A stretch of DNA of 64,000 bases from Acholoe squamosa (taxonomy: Eukaryota > Annelida > Polychaeta > Phyllodocida > Polynoidae): the NCBI GenBank assembly GCA_949317995.1, contig OX439050.1, positions 23,013,839-23,077,838 of the forward strand, in the 5' to 3' direction. How positions within the stretch are numbered: position 1 is the first letter of the stretch; each line of letters begins with the position of its first letter. This document shows, piece by piece, positions 23,901-35,900 of the stretch. The position numbers and the translations under genes are program-made. The notes below the pieces were generated by a model. It saw only the letters and a list, made by a program, of their open reading frames with translations. It did not search any database and had not been told where the DNA came from.

Positions 23901-26900
23901 AATACCCTGACCTAATACATTTCTAGGTATGAGAGTGTACCCACTCATAAAACAGTGGTAATAAGGACCCCTATATCAGTGTTTATGTACAAGTAGTGTG
24001 TTACAGCACCGTGTTGAGTGTTCCCAACAAGTGGGAGCACACACCATTACTGTAGTGGCCCATTTAAGCGGCCAGACGCTTATGAATTCCAATACAGTAC
24101 TACCATGTACCCTATGCCCTTATTTGAAACTAGCGCTTATTTTTTTAATACTGTTTTAGCGCTTAAGTTAAGATTGATTTCAATACCCCTTACCCCCGGT
24201 GCTTATTAAAGAACGACACTTATTTGAGACCCCTGTGGTTAACCTAAACAAGGCACGACGGTAGTCCTCTTCAATACTCACGCCGATCATATAGTTCAGA
24301 TCAGGGCAGGTCAGAGTAGGTTATGAGGACTTAGGTAGTATCAGCATACATATACACAATACAATTATAATGTATCAAAATGTATCACCCCCTCAGATTC
24401 TGTGCGGGTACTTTATTGGAAAGGGAATTTCCCATGGCACTCTAGTTTAATAAGGGAATGTGCACCCCTACTTTTAGTATAAATCAGTCAACAAATCCAT
24501 ACCCGGGGTAATACATGCAAGTTATGTATGTAAACGGGTGACAAGTATGTCCTTTTCATGTTATTTCTGAGGTGAAGTTGTCTCAATATTTGGTCTTTTC
24601 ATCAAGCTATAGAGATTTCTCCTGGGGATCCAGATACAAAATTAATATAATTTTAACCCCTCCTATAATGCGTACCCGTGATACCACTGTTAGCTACATA
24701 CATACAGAAGCATATTCAATGACCATGGAATATTTTTGTATCATATTCCCCGAGGTGGGGCTAGTGTATTCTATGAAGCCATTATATGGCTGAGTAATGG
24801 GAGTTGACGTTTGCATTTATGTCATGTCTACACAGGTTTGAAAGCTTTGAGATAATGGAAACATGACAATATTTACTCAGCATGTCACATAATCACCAGC
24901 CAAGGCCCCCCCCCTTGACTATGGCGGTTCTAGTACTAATCTATAGTGACGTTCGTATCAGCCATGGCATTAATGGTTGGTTGCGCGGATAAATTGCACC
25001 TTATATGCAGGGCATTATTCTAACATACATGTGTGCGCGTAGCTAATATCAATGCACTATTAGTACCTACTGGGTACTTGTGTTTCAGGGTTTACCGTTG
25101 GACAGTACTCGGCTACCTCATCCTCTATATGACTGATAACCATGTACTGACTGTATGTGTTTTGTGTTTCAGGTTTTATCGTGGGACAGGCGGGGTTAGT
25201 ACAGGCGTTAGTACAGCTAGTACTCGGCTACCTCATCCTCTATATGACTGATAACCATGTACTGACTGTATGTGTTTTGTGTTTCAGGTTTTATCGTGGG
25301 ACAGGCGGGGTTACTACAGGCGTTAGTACAGCTAGTACTAGGCTACCTCATCCTCTATATGACTGATAACCATGTACTGACTGTATGTGTTTTGTGTTTC
25401 AGGTTTTATCGTGGGACAGGCGGGGTTAGTACAGGCGTTAGTACAGCTAGTACTCGGCTACCTCATCCTCTATATGACTGATAACCATGTACTGACTGTA
25501 TGTATTTTGTGTTTCAGGTTTTATCGTGGGACAGGCGGGGTTACTACAGGCGTTAGTACAGCTAGTACTAGGCTACCTCATCCTCTATATGACTGATAAC
25601 CATGTACTGACTGTATGTATTTTGTGTTTCAGGCTTTATTGTGGGACAGGCGGGGTTAGTACAGGCGTTAGTACAGCTAGTACTCGGCTACCTCATCCTC
25701 TATATGACTGATAACCATGTACTGACTGTATGTGTTTTGTGTTTCAGGTTTTATCGTGGGATAGGCGGGGTTAGTACAGGCGTTAGTACAGCTAGTACTC
25801 GGCTACCTCATCCTCTATATGACTGATAACCATGTACTGACTGTATGTGTTTTGTGTTTCAGGTTTTATCGTGGGACAGGCGGGGTTAGTACAGGCGTTA
25901 GTACAGCTAGTACTCGGCTACCTCATCCTCTATATGACTGATAACCATGTACTGACTGTATGTGTTTTGTGTTTCAGGTTTTATCGTGGGACAGGCAGGG
26001 TTAGTACAGGCGTTAGTACAGCTAGTACTCGGCTACCTCATCCTCTACATGACCATCCTCTCCATCTGTGCCATCTCTACAAATGGAGCTGTGGAAGGAG
26101 GCGGAGCATACTGTACCCTTTCTAACCCTTTAAGGGTCACATAGTAGTTCAATGCACTACATGGATATCATGATATATGGATGCAAAAAGAAAGTCTACT
26201 TCAAAGAGCTGCACCCCATGCATCATGATGCACCAATACCGCGCTTGTGAGTAACTCACCAGCACTACTTTGCTGAATCATGACGACAAAGAAGCATGAA
26301 CCTGGAGGCATCATTAGTTGTCCAAGAGACTGCTGCCCGATTTGTGATGTTAGATCACCCATTTTGTATTGCCAGACAAATTCAAAAAACAAATTGGCTG
26401 AACTTATAAAAAAGAAAGGGAAGAATTTGGTCAATAGATTTTTTAGATCATCAGATTTTTAAATTCAATCTATTAGCTAAAAACTTTAAATCGGTTATTA
26501 AATATTATTGTGATTGTGATGAATTTTGCCCTTAACCAGTGTTAGTTATGATTAGTCGTGCGCTAGGACCGGAGTTCGGTGGCAGTATCGGAGTACTTTT
26601 CTTCTTGGCAAACATCATCTCTTGTGCACTCTACGTGTCAGGATGCGTGGAAGGAATTCAAGAAAACTTTGGTCCCGGCGGTAAGTCATTTAGATTTATA
26701 AAGTTGATGATAAATTGTCACTACAAATTGTCAATGATAAAGTTGCAAGTAGCGACATATCAGACGGTTGCTATAATTAAAATTACACATCCCTCCTCTA
26801 TATAGATGGGGGACCTTCATACTGGGACTGATTTGGTTTGGTTGATTTAACCTCCACTAATGTGCATGAAGGGTACCTTCCAGATTAAATATCATATCCC

Positions 26901-29900
26901 ATGAAACTCAAAGACTGGACAAGAAGTTGAAGATGATCAATATGAGGGATAGATAAGACAGAACATGGAGCAGATAATTTGTGGATGACAGCTTATAATA
27001 CTTATCCTATTAGGCCCCTATATGGTTTGTATGTCTCCTCAGCAGTCCATGGTACAGGCATGGAAATACTGTCTCACGACAGTAAAACTAATTCCAGCTA
27101 AGACTAATTCCAGCTAATACTCGGTAGGATGTTTACTGATGACAGGGGGCGCCTGAGGTATTGCAGGTATTAATGTATGACTGGTATAAGCTTCCTAAGA
27201 AATATTTGTCATTGCATCAAGCCATGAAAATTTATCTTTGGTGATGAAAAGTAGATGTGTGCAGAGAAATGTATAAGTATGTATTCATCTGTCATTAAGA
27301 GATGCCGTCAGGAAACAGTGAGTAAACTACAGTTTACGTTTACAAACCCAAACAAATAGTGCCTGAGTGACCATCGTTATTTGGTGCTACCATATCTTTT
27401 ATACTTTACATGTGCTATATATCCTACATGTGCTATACTCCCTTGTATTATTGCAACTCCTTACTGAATGAGCCCAGTTGATTAAATCAACTAAAAAGTT
27501 GTATTTACTAACATGATGTGCCCTGCCCTTTTGACTCGGATTTTTTTATGTTTCGTTTGGTTTATTAGTATTCATGATGGCCCATATTATCGTTGACCAG
27601 TAATGGCTAGTCCTTTCGGTGTCCTACATGGTCGTCATGATGTATGAATGTAGCCCTGGCGAGTTTCTCACCAGGGCTATCCATTCACCAAGATGACAAA
27701 TGTGCATACTGCATTGAAGCATCACTTAAAATGGTGTACACTGTTTATGCATAATAAAGACTAAAAGTGTTTCCCTTGCCAATAGTTTGGTATACTTAAG
27801 TATACACTAGCCCCATAGATCATGCAGTGCTATTTCATAAAGTGTTGTGTCCCCATAGGTGCCATATTGTAGACAGATAAGTTTCAATGTCGCTTTCTTT
27901 TGATACATGTTCATAATGTTTAAATGTATATCTTTATATTTTTTCACTTTCAAATCTTTGTACATTCGGCTATAGGGATATTCTAGCTGTATATATGGCG
28001 GCTTTATTACCCGGTGATCTAGGTGTAGAAATAGTCGCAACATAATTCAGCAAATAAACACCCAGATATTCCTATATACCAATGCGTATAAAAAATTTCC
28101 CATTATAATATATTGAAAACGTTAAAAGAAAAAGAAGCAATATGTTGACTTTGGTGGGGTAACCATAAGAAGCCAAATTCACGCTTGAGGCTTGAATAGG
28201 AAGTGGAAAGCCTATCACAGTCCCACAAAAAAAGTAAAGAACTGAAACGTAACCCTTTTTATCCGAAGATGAAAACAAGTAAAATTTCCCCAACTGATTT
28301 GTGCTATTCCTCTTACAGGTACAATAGGGAGTTTCCTACCTGGTGGGAACCAATGGTGGACGTATCTCTACGCGACATGCGTCCTCGCCTTCTGCCTTAT
28401 TATTTGCCTTATCGGGGGCTCCATGTTCGCTCGCACCTCCATCTTTATCCTTGTGGTAAGTCGGATTTTGTGAAATTCTAAGTAATCTGTAGTGCAAAGA
28501 AAAAAAATATATATGAAAAGATCAGTTTCGTAGAATTCTTTGTCTAAAGTAAAGGCAAAATAAAAAAATCACTACAGCTATGCTGTATCTTCCTTAAAAT
28601 ATCTAACAATCCTTGAATAAGAGGATCCTCGCTGACTCTTTTCTTTTCCTGCCATAATCCCCTTTCACTAAAGTAAAGATCAGCGAATCAAGAGTTTGGT
28701 ACAAGATATAAACCTTGAAAAATACAGACAAAACAAATTTATTCTTGGGTGAGATGTTGACTACACCACCTGTCTTACAGGTAACTCTAGAGTAGGCAGA
28801 ATGTTTACCAACTGAAAACTAAATAAATGGATCAGGAGATACTTGTCTCTCCAGGCAAACATTTATTAACCTATTTTTTTTCCGAGAGTCACCTTGGAAA
28901 AAACAAAGGGCCGTGGAGCATTTTTCTCATACATACATGTGTTATGTTGCCAAAACTAGTGAGTGATATGACCTATCTGACCTTTGACCTGTGACCTTAA
29001 CACACTGAGAGAGCCTGGCACAGGAGACAACACTGGGCTGTATGTCCACTCATACATCAGTGAGAAGATGGTGCATAGGCGTATGCCCTGGCTTGAGTAT
29101 CTAAAAAAATATATATATATCTTTAATATGAAAAATAATTTTTGTATCACCTTAGGCAGATGGCAGGTAAGGTTAACTAGTTTTATCAAAAGTAAGGGAA
29201 AAGGCAAAAAAAAAAAAAAAAGAAAAAAAGAAGATAATAAACGATATTAGGGTGGCGGTCAGATTGGATTGCAAGATTTCCATTCCTATTGTGATTGTTC
29301 TCTTTCCTCTAAATCCTGGTTTACCTTTATCAATCCATTAGATAGGTCAGTCTGAACACAATGTCTAATTGTGGACATAGGCCAAGCCTAAAGTAGTCTA
29401 ATTAATTAATATCGATCTGCAGACGTAGACAGGAGGTTAATACTCTACCCACAGACAATTAAATGAATTGAGGATTAGACTTATTTTGGGGTGAGGAAGT
29501 AATTACCACAGTTATTGAATCTTTATCTATATTAATGATGTTGTATCTACAGATGTAGTATCAGCAGATAATAAGTGATAAGTGATTCATGATATATCTG
29601 GATCCCTACCAAGTGGCCAATGGACACCTCAGGGATTCCTGGGACCTACTTTTTACCAGTAGTTTTGATATCAGATGGTCCATAATTACAATTTTGAAAA
29701 GAATTAAACATTTTAATAAATACCGTAATCCCCTACGCATAAGGAGCATCCCGCCTATAAGATACACTTAAGTGGTTTTAGAATTTGGTCAGAAAAATAC
29801 AAAATTCATAGCTTTTGTTTTACTTGAATTTTCAAATCTTATAAAGCTGCATGTAGCTAGAGCCTCCTGGCACCCCTAGAATTAAGGGGGAGTGTAACAT

Positions 29901-32900
29901 ATCAAAAGCAAGGTCTTGATGTCCCCCCTTGCGGATCCAGGGTGAACTAAAACCTTGCTTATAAGACACGCCTTATATGTGGGAGATTACGATATGTATG
30001 ATCGATTTGGACCAGTTTAGTAGAATATCCTCGCGTTAAAGGTGCCCCATGACTTGTGGCAGATTTAACGGTCTATCCTTGTGTATTGGCTGCACCTTAT
30101 ACACTGTCAGTGACTACTGTACTGTAAAACCTTAATATGTAATGTCAAGGCGAACGAAAGTCAGGGTGCGTTTTTTTTTAAGCTGTGCCTTATATTTGAG
30201 GTGCTACTGTAGTGTGCCTTAAAAGGTTTTCCTAAAGTCAGGGTGCTTATTATATGGTACATGCACCAGTAAATCACACTGTACTACAGTACAACACTAA
30301 AATAACCAGGAGAATCATGATCAGAACATACATATTCAAACTACATGTAGTAAACTGTTCACCTGGCGCTTATAGATGCAAGACCAGCACTCATTCCTCA
30401 GTCAAGGAATGAGATTTTTGAATTTTAATGCCATTGTACCCATGGCGCTTATTTTGAGGGTTGATTACTCCTGGCGCTTATACAAGACAGGTGCTTATTT
30501 AAAACCCGACGTGAAATGCTGTGAAACAATGCGTGCCATTTCAATACTTGTGTAAAAACATTTTACCTTTGCTGTGTTGTAGAGCATACCGTAATCTCCC
30601 GTGTACAAGATGTGCCTTATATGTGGGAGGTTACAGGGATTTAGTTCTCCCTGGATCCACAAAGTGGACACCAAGGCCGTATTTTGATATGTTACATGCC
30701 CCCTAAGTCAAAATAGGACATACGGGTGACCCTGGGGGGGGGGGGGTTTGGAGGACCAAAGCTACACATATCTTTTTGAATTTTTAAAATCCATTCAATA
30801 GAACAAAAGTTTTTAATTTTTTTTTGACCATTTCTGAAACTAGCTGCGACTTACATGAAGGGTGCACCTCATATGCGGAAGATTACGGGTACCGGTACTA
30901 CCATAATCTCCTGCGTAGAAGGATCAGCTTGCGTAGAAGGCGCACCCCTGAGGGCAGATTTTTGTCAGTTTAGTACTGTTCTATAGTAAAAAAAACACTC
31001 CTATAAGGCGCACCCCAAACTCAAGGCAATGTCCCTCCCACGTATAAGACCCAGCAGCATTTTGTTTGGCTTAGAAGACGCGCCTTATACGCGGGAGATT
31101 ACGGTAACAATGGTCTGTCAGCTGTCAGTACCACAGTTATACAGACTGTATGTATATAGCAGATCCTGTTCCTATTGTTAGTCTAAGGACAGATGTTAAA
31201 TAATCATCAATATGGGGTGATTCACGGATATGTACCAGGTACAACTTTGTGTCAGAGACATAGACCGATCAACCAAATCACCATTTGTTTCATGTGATTA
31301 TTGATCAATTCTACCAAAAATGTGTCACTTACAAATTAGTTTCACAGCTACTTTGATAAAGGCATGGTGGAAAAACAAGTCTGTAAAAACTATAATAATG
31401 GAGAATGAAATTCACTTTCTTCACGCCCCCATGAAGAATGAGTCTTCCCCATACAAAATGGTATGGCGTGAAGAAACTGGATCTTGTTATTCATGGCCCC
31501 ATACTCCACTGTGAAGCCATCAAAATAGCATTGAATGCTATCTCATTACTTAAGTACTTCATGTATAAGCGGTTGTTTGTAAAACCAGGCAACGCTGCTC
31601 GTTATATTCATGGTAAAATCACGCTAATGTTGTATGAAACTACCAGGTCCTCAAAATCAAACCCTAGCTGCGTCTCATAGCGTCTGCTTGAAGATAATGA
31701 GCGGCTTATACGTAGGATTGCCTTATATATACAGGATGTCGGCAGAGGTTCACAGTAATCTGTCCAGACGAACATGAGTGAAGAAAATGAGAGTTGGGGA
31801 AGATTTTAGTGAATTTTTGTAGTTATTTCATGTTTAAAATGAATGAGATAGCAATATAAAGACTGGACCCAAGGCTATTTTGATGACTACTCAGTGGAGA
31901 ATGGGGCCCTGAATAACGGGATCTAGTTTCTTCACGCCCTAGTGGAGATTGGCTTTGCCTATGCTTTACTATAGGGACTGTCATTCTCAACATGAAATAA
32001 ATTTCACAGGTCTCCTCCACATGAAATAAACTGTTTCATCCTTCTGTACCTATGTACCTTACACTTACAGGTGGTGATCACGTGTATATTAACAGTCGTC
32101 ATCTCCATGTTCGTCACTGGGCCGTTCTGTGTCGACTATGCTGTCGCGAGCTACCCAGCACCTGCAAAGAACGACACAAACTTCACCATTCCATGTGGCA
32201 ACTACACTGGCTTCAGCGCCGAAACCTTTGTTAGCAACCTCGGTTGTGAGTATACCATTTTCCTAACTCTTGGGCTAAAAATTAGATTTTTACCGATTTT
32301 CATTTGTCAGAGCGAGGAGGTGACTTCACATCGTGGAGATAGATCCTTATTTCCTAAATGAGCTTCAAGTTAAATCTGAAGCAGATGCTTATTATGATTT
32401 AGAGGAATTTTCTCTCTCAGGTCATAGTAAGGCTCATATGATAGCTTATAAGAGAAATCAAAGTCAGAGAGTTGCTTATATGAGACAAAGGGGTTATATG
32501 TGAAAAATTAAGAAACTTACAGGTACATCTTTAAGTCCTTAGCTTTGATAATATAGCAAAAGTTGGATGAGCTATGTCTAAATTTTTTCATGGTCCGTGA
32601 TATTGGGGATAGAGCCTGCTTTAAGAAGAGCTTACTCCTTAACAGTAGTTAATGTTTGAATATTTCATTATATGGGATTGTTTTATCTTACAGCGGACTA
32701 TGGCAAGGACTACCAGTCGGGTGATATAATGACCTTCGCTACCGTGTTTGCCGTTCTCTTCAGCAGCGTTACCGGTATCATGAATGGTGCCAACATGTCT
32801 GGTAAGGAACTCTTCAGAAGTCACTTCTCTTTATGCTATGGGTGTTTAAGATATTACAAGAGCTCATAGCCACTACCATATGGAGCTTTGGCTTCCCTAG

Positions 32901-35900
32901 CCCACTTAAAAGGGTCTATATCTCCTCTTTCCTATCCCCTCAGGATGTGTGTGGTGCACATATGCGCGAGCACTGACACATTCCTCTGTTAAATTATCAA
33001 CCTGTGAAGCACGGGATAGCCACTTAGTGCCGCTAAAGTGCTGTAAAACACAAATCAATCAATCAATTCCCTAGCCCACTAAAAGGGTCTTTCCTATCCA
33101 GTCAGATGTCTGTGGTGCACCCATGCGTGGGCACCGAAACATTCCATGAATATGACCTTAAATGGCATATATACATCTAATACTGTCTCCCTCACCATAT
33201 GGAGCTGCAATAGATAAGTCCTATTGCAGTTTATTGTGTGGGTGCGCAGTGCGATTTCACATTGAGAATGTGATTTAGATATTTTCCAAGCATTGCCCCC
33301 TCCCCAAAAAAATAAACAGGAGATAAATCTAAAAAGAAAACAACTAAAAAAAAGACATGTTGTTGGGCTGTACCACTGATAATTGCTAGAAGTAAAGTCC
33401 ATAGTCTAAACTCCTTTGGACTCTAAGTTTCTGTGACTAGCCTTATGTGCAAAGTTATTCGGAGAGATAGCCCAGAGATTTAAAGTTGTTCTATTGGCCT
33501 CGCAGTTCAGAAAAAAAAAACACCTTGTGAATTGGAAATGCTCGCTTTAAAAACCCAAGCTTTGTTTTGACCTTTAATGAGGTTTAGCTTTTATTGTGGC
33601 TGCATGACCGGGCCTGTGTGCATCCTGATGACCTTTCCGTGAGAGCTCAACTGAAAGGTCAACATTTGGAGCGCACCGGCCAGCTGCATGCATATTCGCT
33701 AATTTGGTAGAGAAAAAGGGTAATGGTGTTAGCATTACATAAAGTAGAGTTTAACCATCCCTTTTAATCATCAAGTCTTAAAATTATAGACTAAGAGATA
33801 AGGAAATGTATGGGGAACATTTTTGTAATTCAAAATTTCTGTTTGTGTACATAGGTGAGTTGAAGGACCCAAGTAAAGCGATTCCCCGCGGTACACTGTC
33901 GGCCGCCACCTTCACCTTCATGACCTACGTCTTCTTGGCGCTAGTCACTGCAGCCACTACCACAAGGTAATATACAACTCTGATAAAAACTGTCATCTCA
34001 ATTAAATCTTTTTTTATTTTTAAAGATATTTTTACTTTAATATACTGGAGTTTAGTATCAGATTTGGTTTCTGTTAATACTTTTCTCTTATGATTTTACC
34101 CCCTCCTCTAATGTGCTACCATGTACTGAAGAGACTTGTTCTTTCCAACCCTGTCCTCATCTTCTGCTGGCCTACCATGTCCTGTCTTGTCTAATGCTGA
34201 ACTGAAGAGACCTGGTCCTTTTGTCCTACCTAGTCCTAGCTCACAGTCATCAGCCCTGGTCTCTCATCCCCTTTTTTATGTGATAGCTGTCTACTATGGT
34301 TATTCTTTTAGATTTTACAAAAAGAAGGTTAAAATATGCCACATACGAACTTGAAGAAATAATCATTTTATGTACTTGTGCAATAATTTAATTCTACATA
34401 AAAAACAAACACACAAAAAAAAAAAAAAAAAAAACAACAACCGTCGCCTACACTCCTCCCTTTGCATTCTGTATCATTCCTGATATGGTCTCTTACCTAC
34501 TTCACGGATGCCCTCTGCTGCCCCGCCCCTCCCCTTATCACTTGTCTAATGACTTAAGACACTTGAATCTGTGACTCTATTATTTATATCATTGAGTAAT
34601 GAGTATTTTGGATAAATTTAGTCCTGAAGAAGGTTCGAAAGAGCCGAAACATGAACCACCTGTAACCCAATTGTAGCTTTAGTGATTATTTTTTCATCTA
34701 GTACTGCTGAAAAGGGGTTTGAGAATATATCCCTACCATTTTTCAACTATATAATTTCCACAGACCGCTGCTGCTCAACAATTACCTCTTCATGCTGCCT
34801 ATAAGTGTGTGGCACCCAATTGTCGTGATCGGCATCATGGCTGCCACGCTCTCTGCTGCACTAGGCAACCTCATCGGGGCATCCCGCATCTTGGAAGCAC
34901 TCGCAAATGATAAATTATTCTGTAAGTATTCATCATATCATAGTGACCTTTTCCTGTGTGCATGTTACATTTTCGTGAGGTAAAATATTTTCAATTTCAA
35001 TCTACACACATAGAATATGCACACATGTATAGATGCAACTATTCATTGGAAAAATATTTCCAGTGGAATAAACGAACTAGTTTTAGGAAGCTGAGCTGCA
35101 AAAATCATAAACATTAGTGCGATGGTTATACTGAAAAAAATCACTTCACCCCCTCCCCCGGGTCACTATTATAGAGTATTAGTGTTTGACAGGTACTACA
35201 GGTGGCAGCACTATTCAGTCACAGAATTGGACATTCTGATTGATGTGGGCTATTTTGACACAGGTTTAGTGTAGGCAGTACCTCACGTCTAAGGCGCATT
35301 CTGTGTTAACCTTCTCATGGTCATGAATTCCTGCGGGCAGCAAATTGCTGTTATGGATGGAAGACCATTAACATGAAATTTACCAATAAAAGATTGTCAA
35401 ACTCGAACTCAGCAAATGAACTCAACTTTTGCAAATATCTGAAATGACTATTATTCAGTATCATAGCTAGTTTTCTATATCAAGTGAAATGATAACTTGG
35501 TCATAATAACCTAGGTTTGCTATCATTAGACTGGTATTGAATGCTAGCGTGTCTTAAGCCGACTAGTCTCCGCTTTCCTTTGCAAATGATAAAGTCGGAC
35601 AGAAGTGCGAGCAGAGTAGCACATAATTATCAAAAGTTATTGATTTTTTTTTGTGAATCTTGTCGGATATCGCTCATCTGCAGTGGCAATGCGTTGTAAC
35701 CCTGCCACAGGAGGGATCCACTGATGGAAACTTTTTGTCTGTTTCTGCTCGGTGACTAGAAACACAGTCTCCGTTGCAATAGTGGATCCCACCCTTTAAA
35801 CCTAGCACGTTACATCAGACACCCACAGTGCGAGCCGCGTGTGGTGTCAACATGAGCATCACTCATATACAAGTGTCATATTGACATATAGTGACAGGCA

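Larger units (their letters stand above)
11323..25977 (+). other. SLC12A9 intron 1 (14.7 kb)
   Basis: GTGAGT donor. Besides the elements listed separately, 16190-20742 and 21057-25078 show no ORF of recognisable origin. They contain scattered fragments of the TAAGGCGCACC MITE family (near 16210-16300, 19205-19235, 22420-22540) and one GCATGAATGCAG palindrome (19998-20070). Confidence 0.8.
28456..32070 (+). other. SLC12A9 intron 4 (3.6 kb)
   Basis: Holds three MITEs of the CCGTAATCTCCC family and a pair of inverted arms at 31466-31533 and 31870-31938. An A-rich tract lies near 29205-29235. Confidence 0.8.

Noticed and set aside
25079-25977. Regularly spaced repeats reminiscent of a CRISPR array
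   Set aside because: The 115-bp units are identical along their whole length with no variable spacers, and they overlap a eukaryotic splice acceptor.
34618-34660. Hammerhead-ribozyme-like core (CTGAAGA...GAAA with a short stem-loop)
   Set aside because: A stem II-like hairpin is visible, but an extra A disrupts the core and no stem I or stem III partner or cleavage triplet was found. A similar phrase near 42660 is also incomplete.
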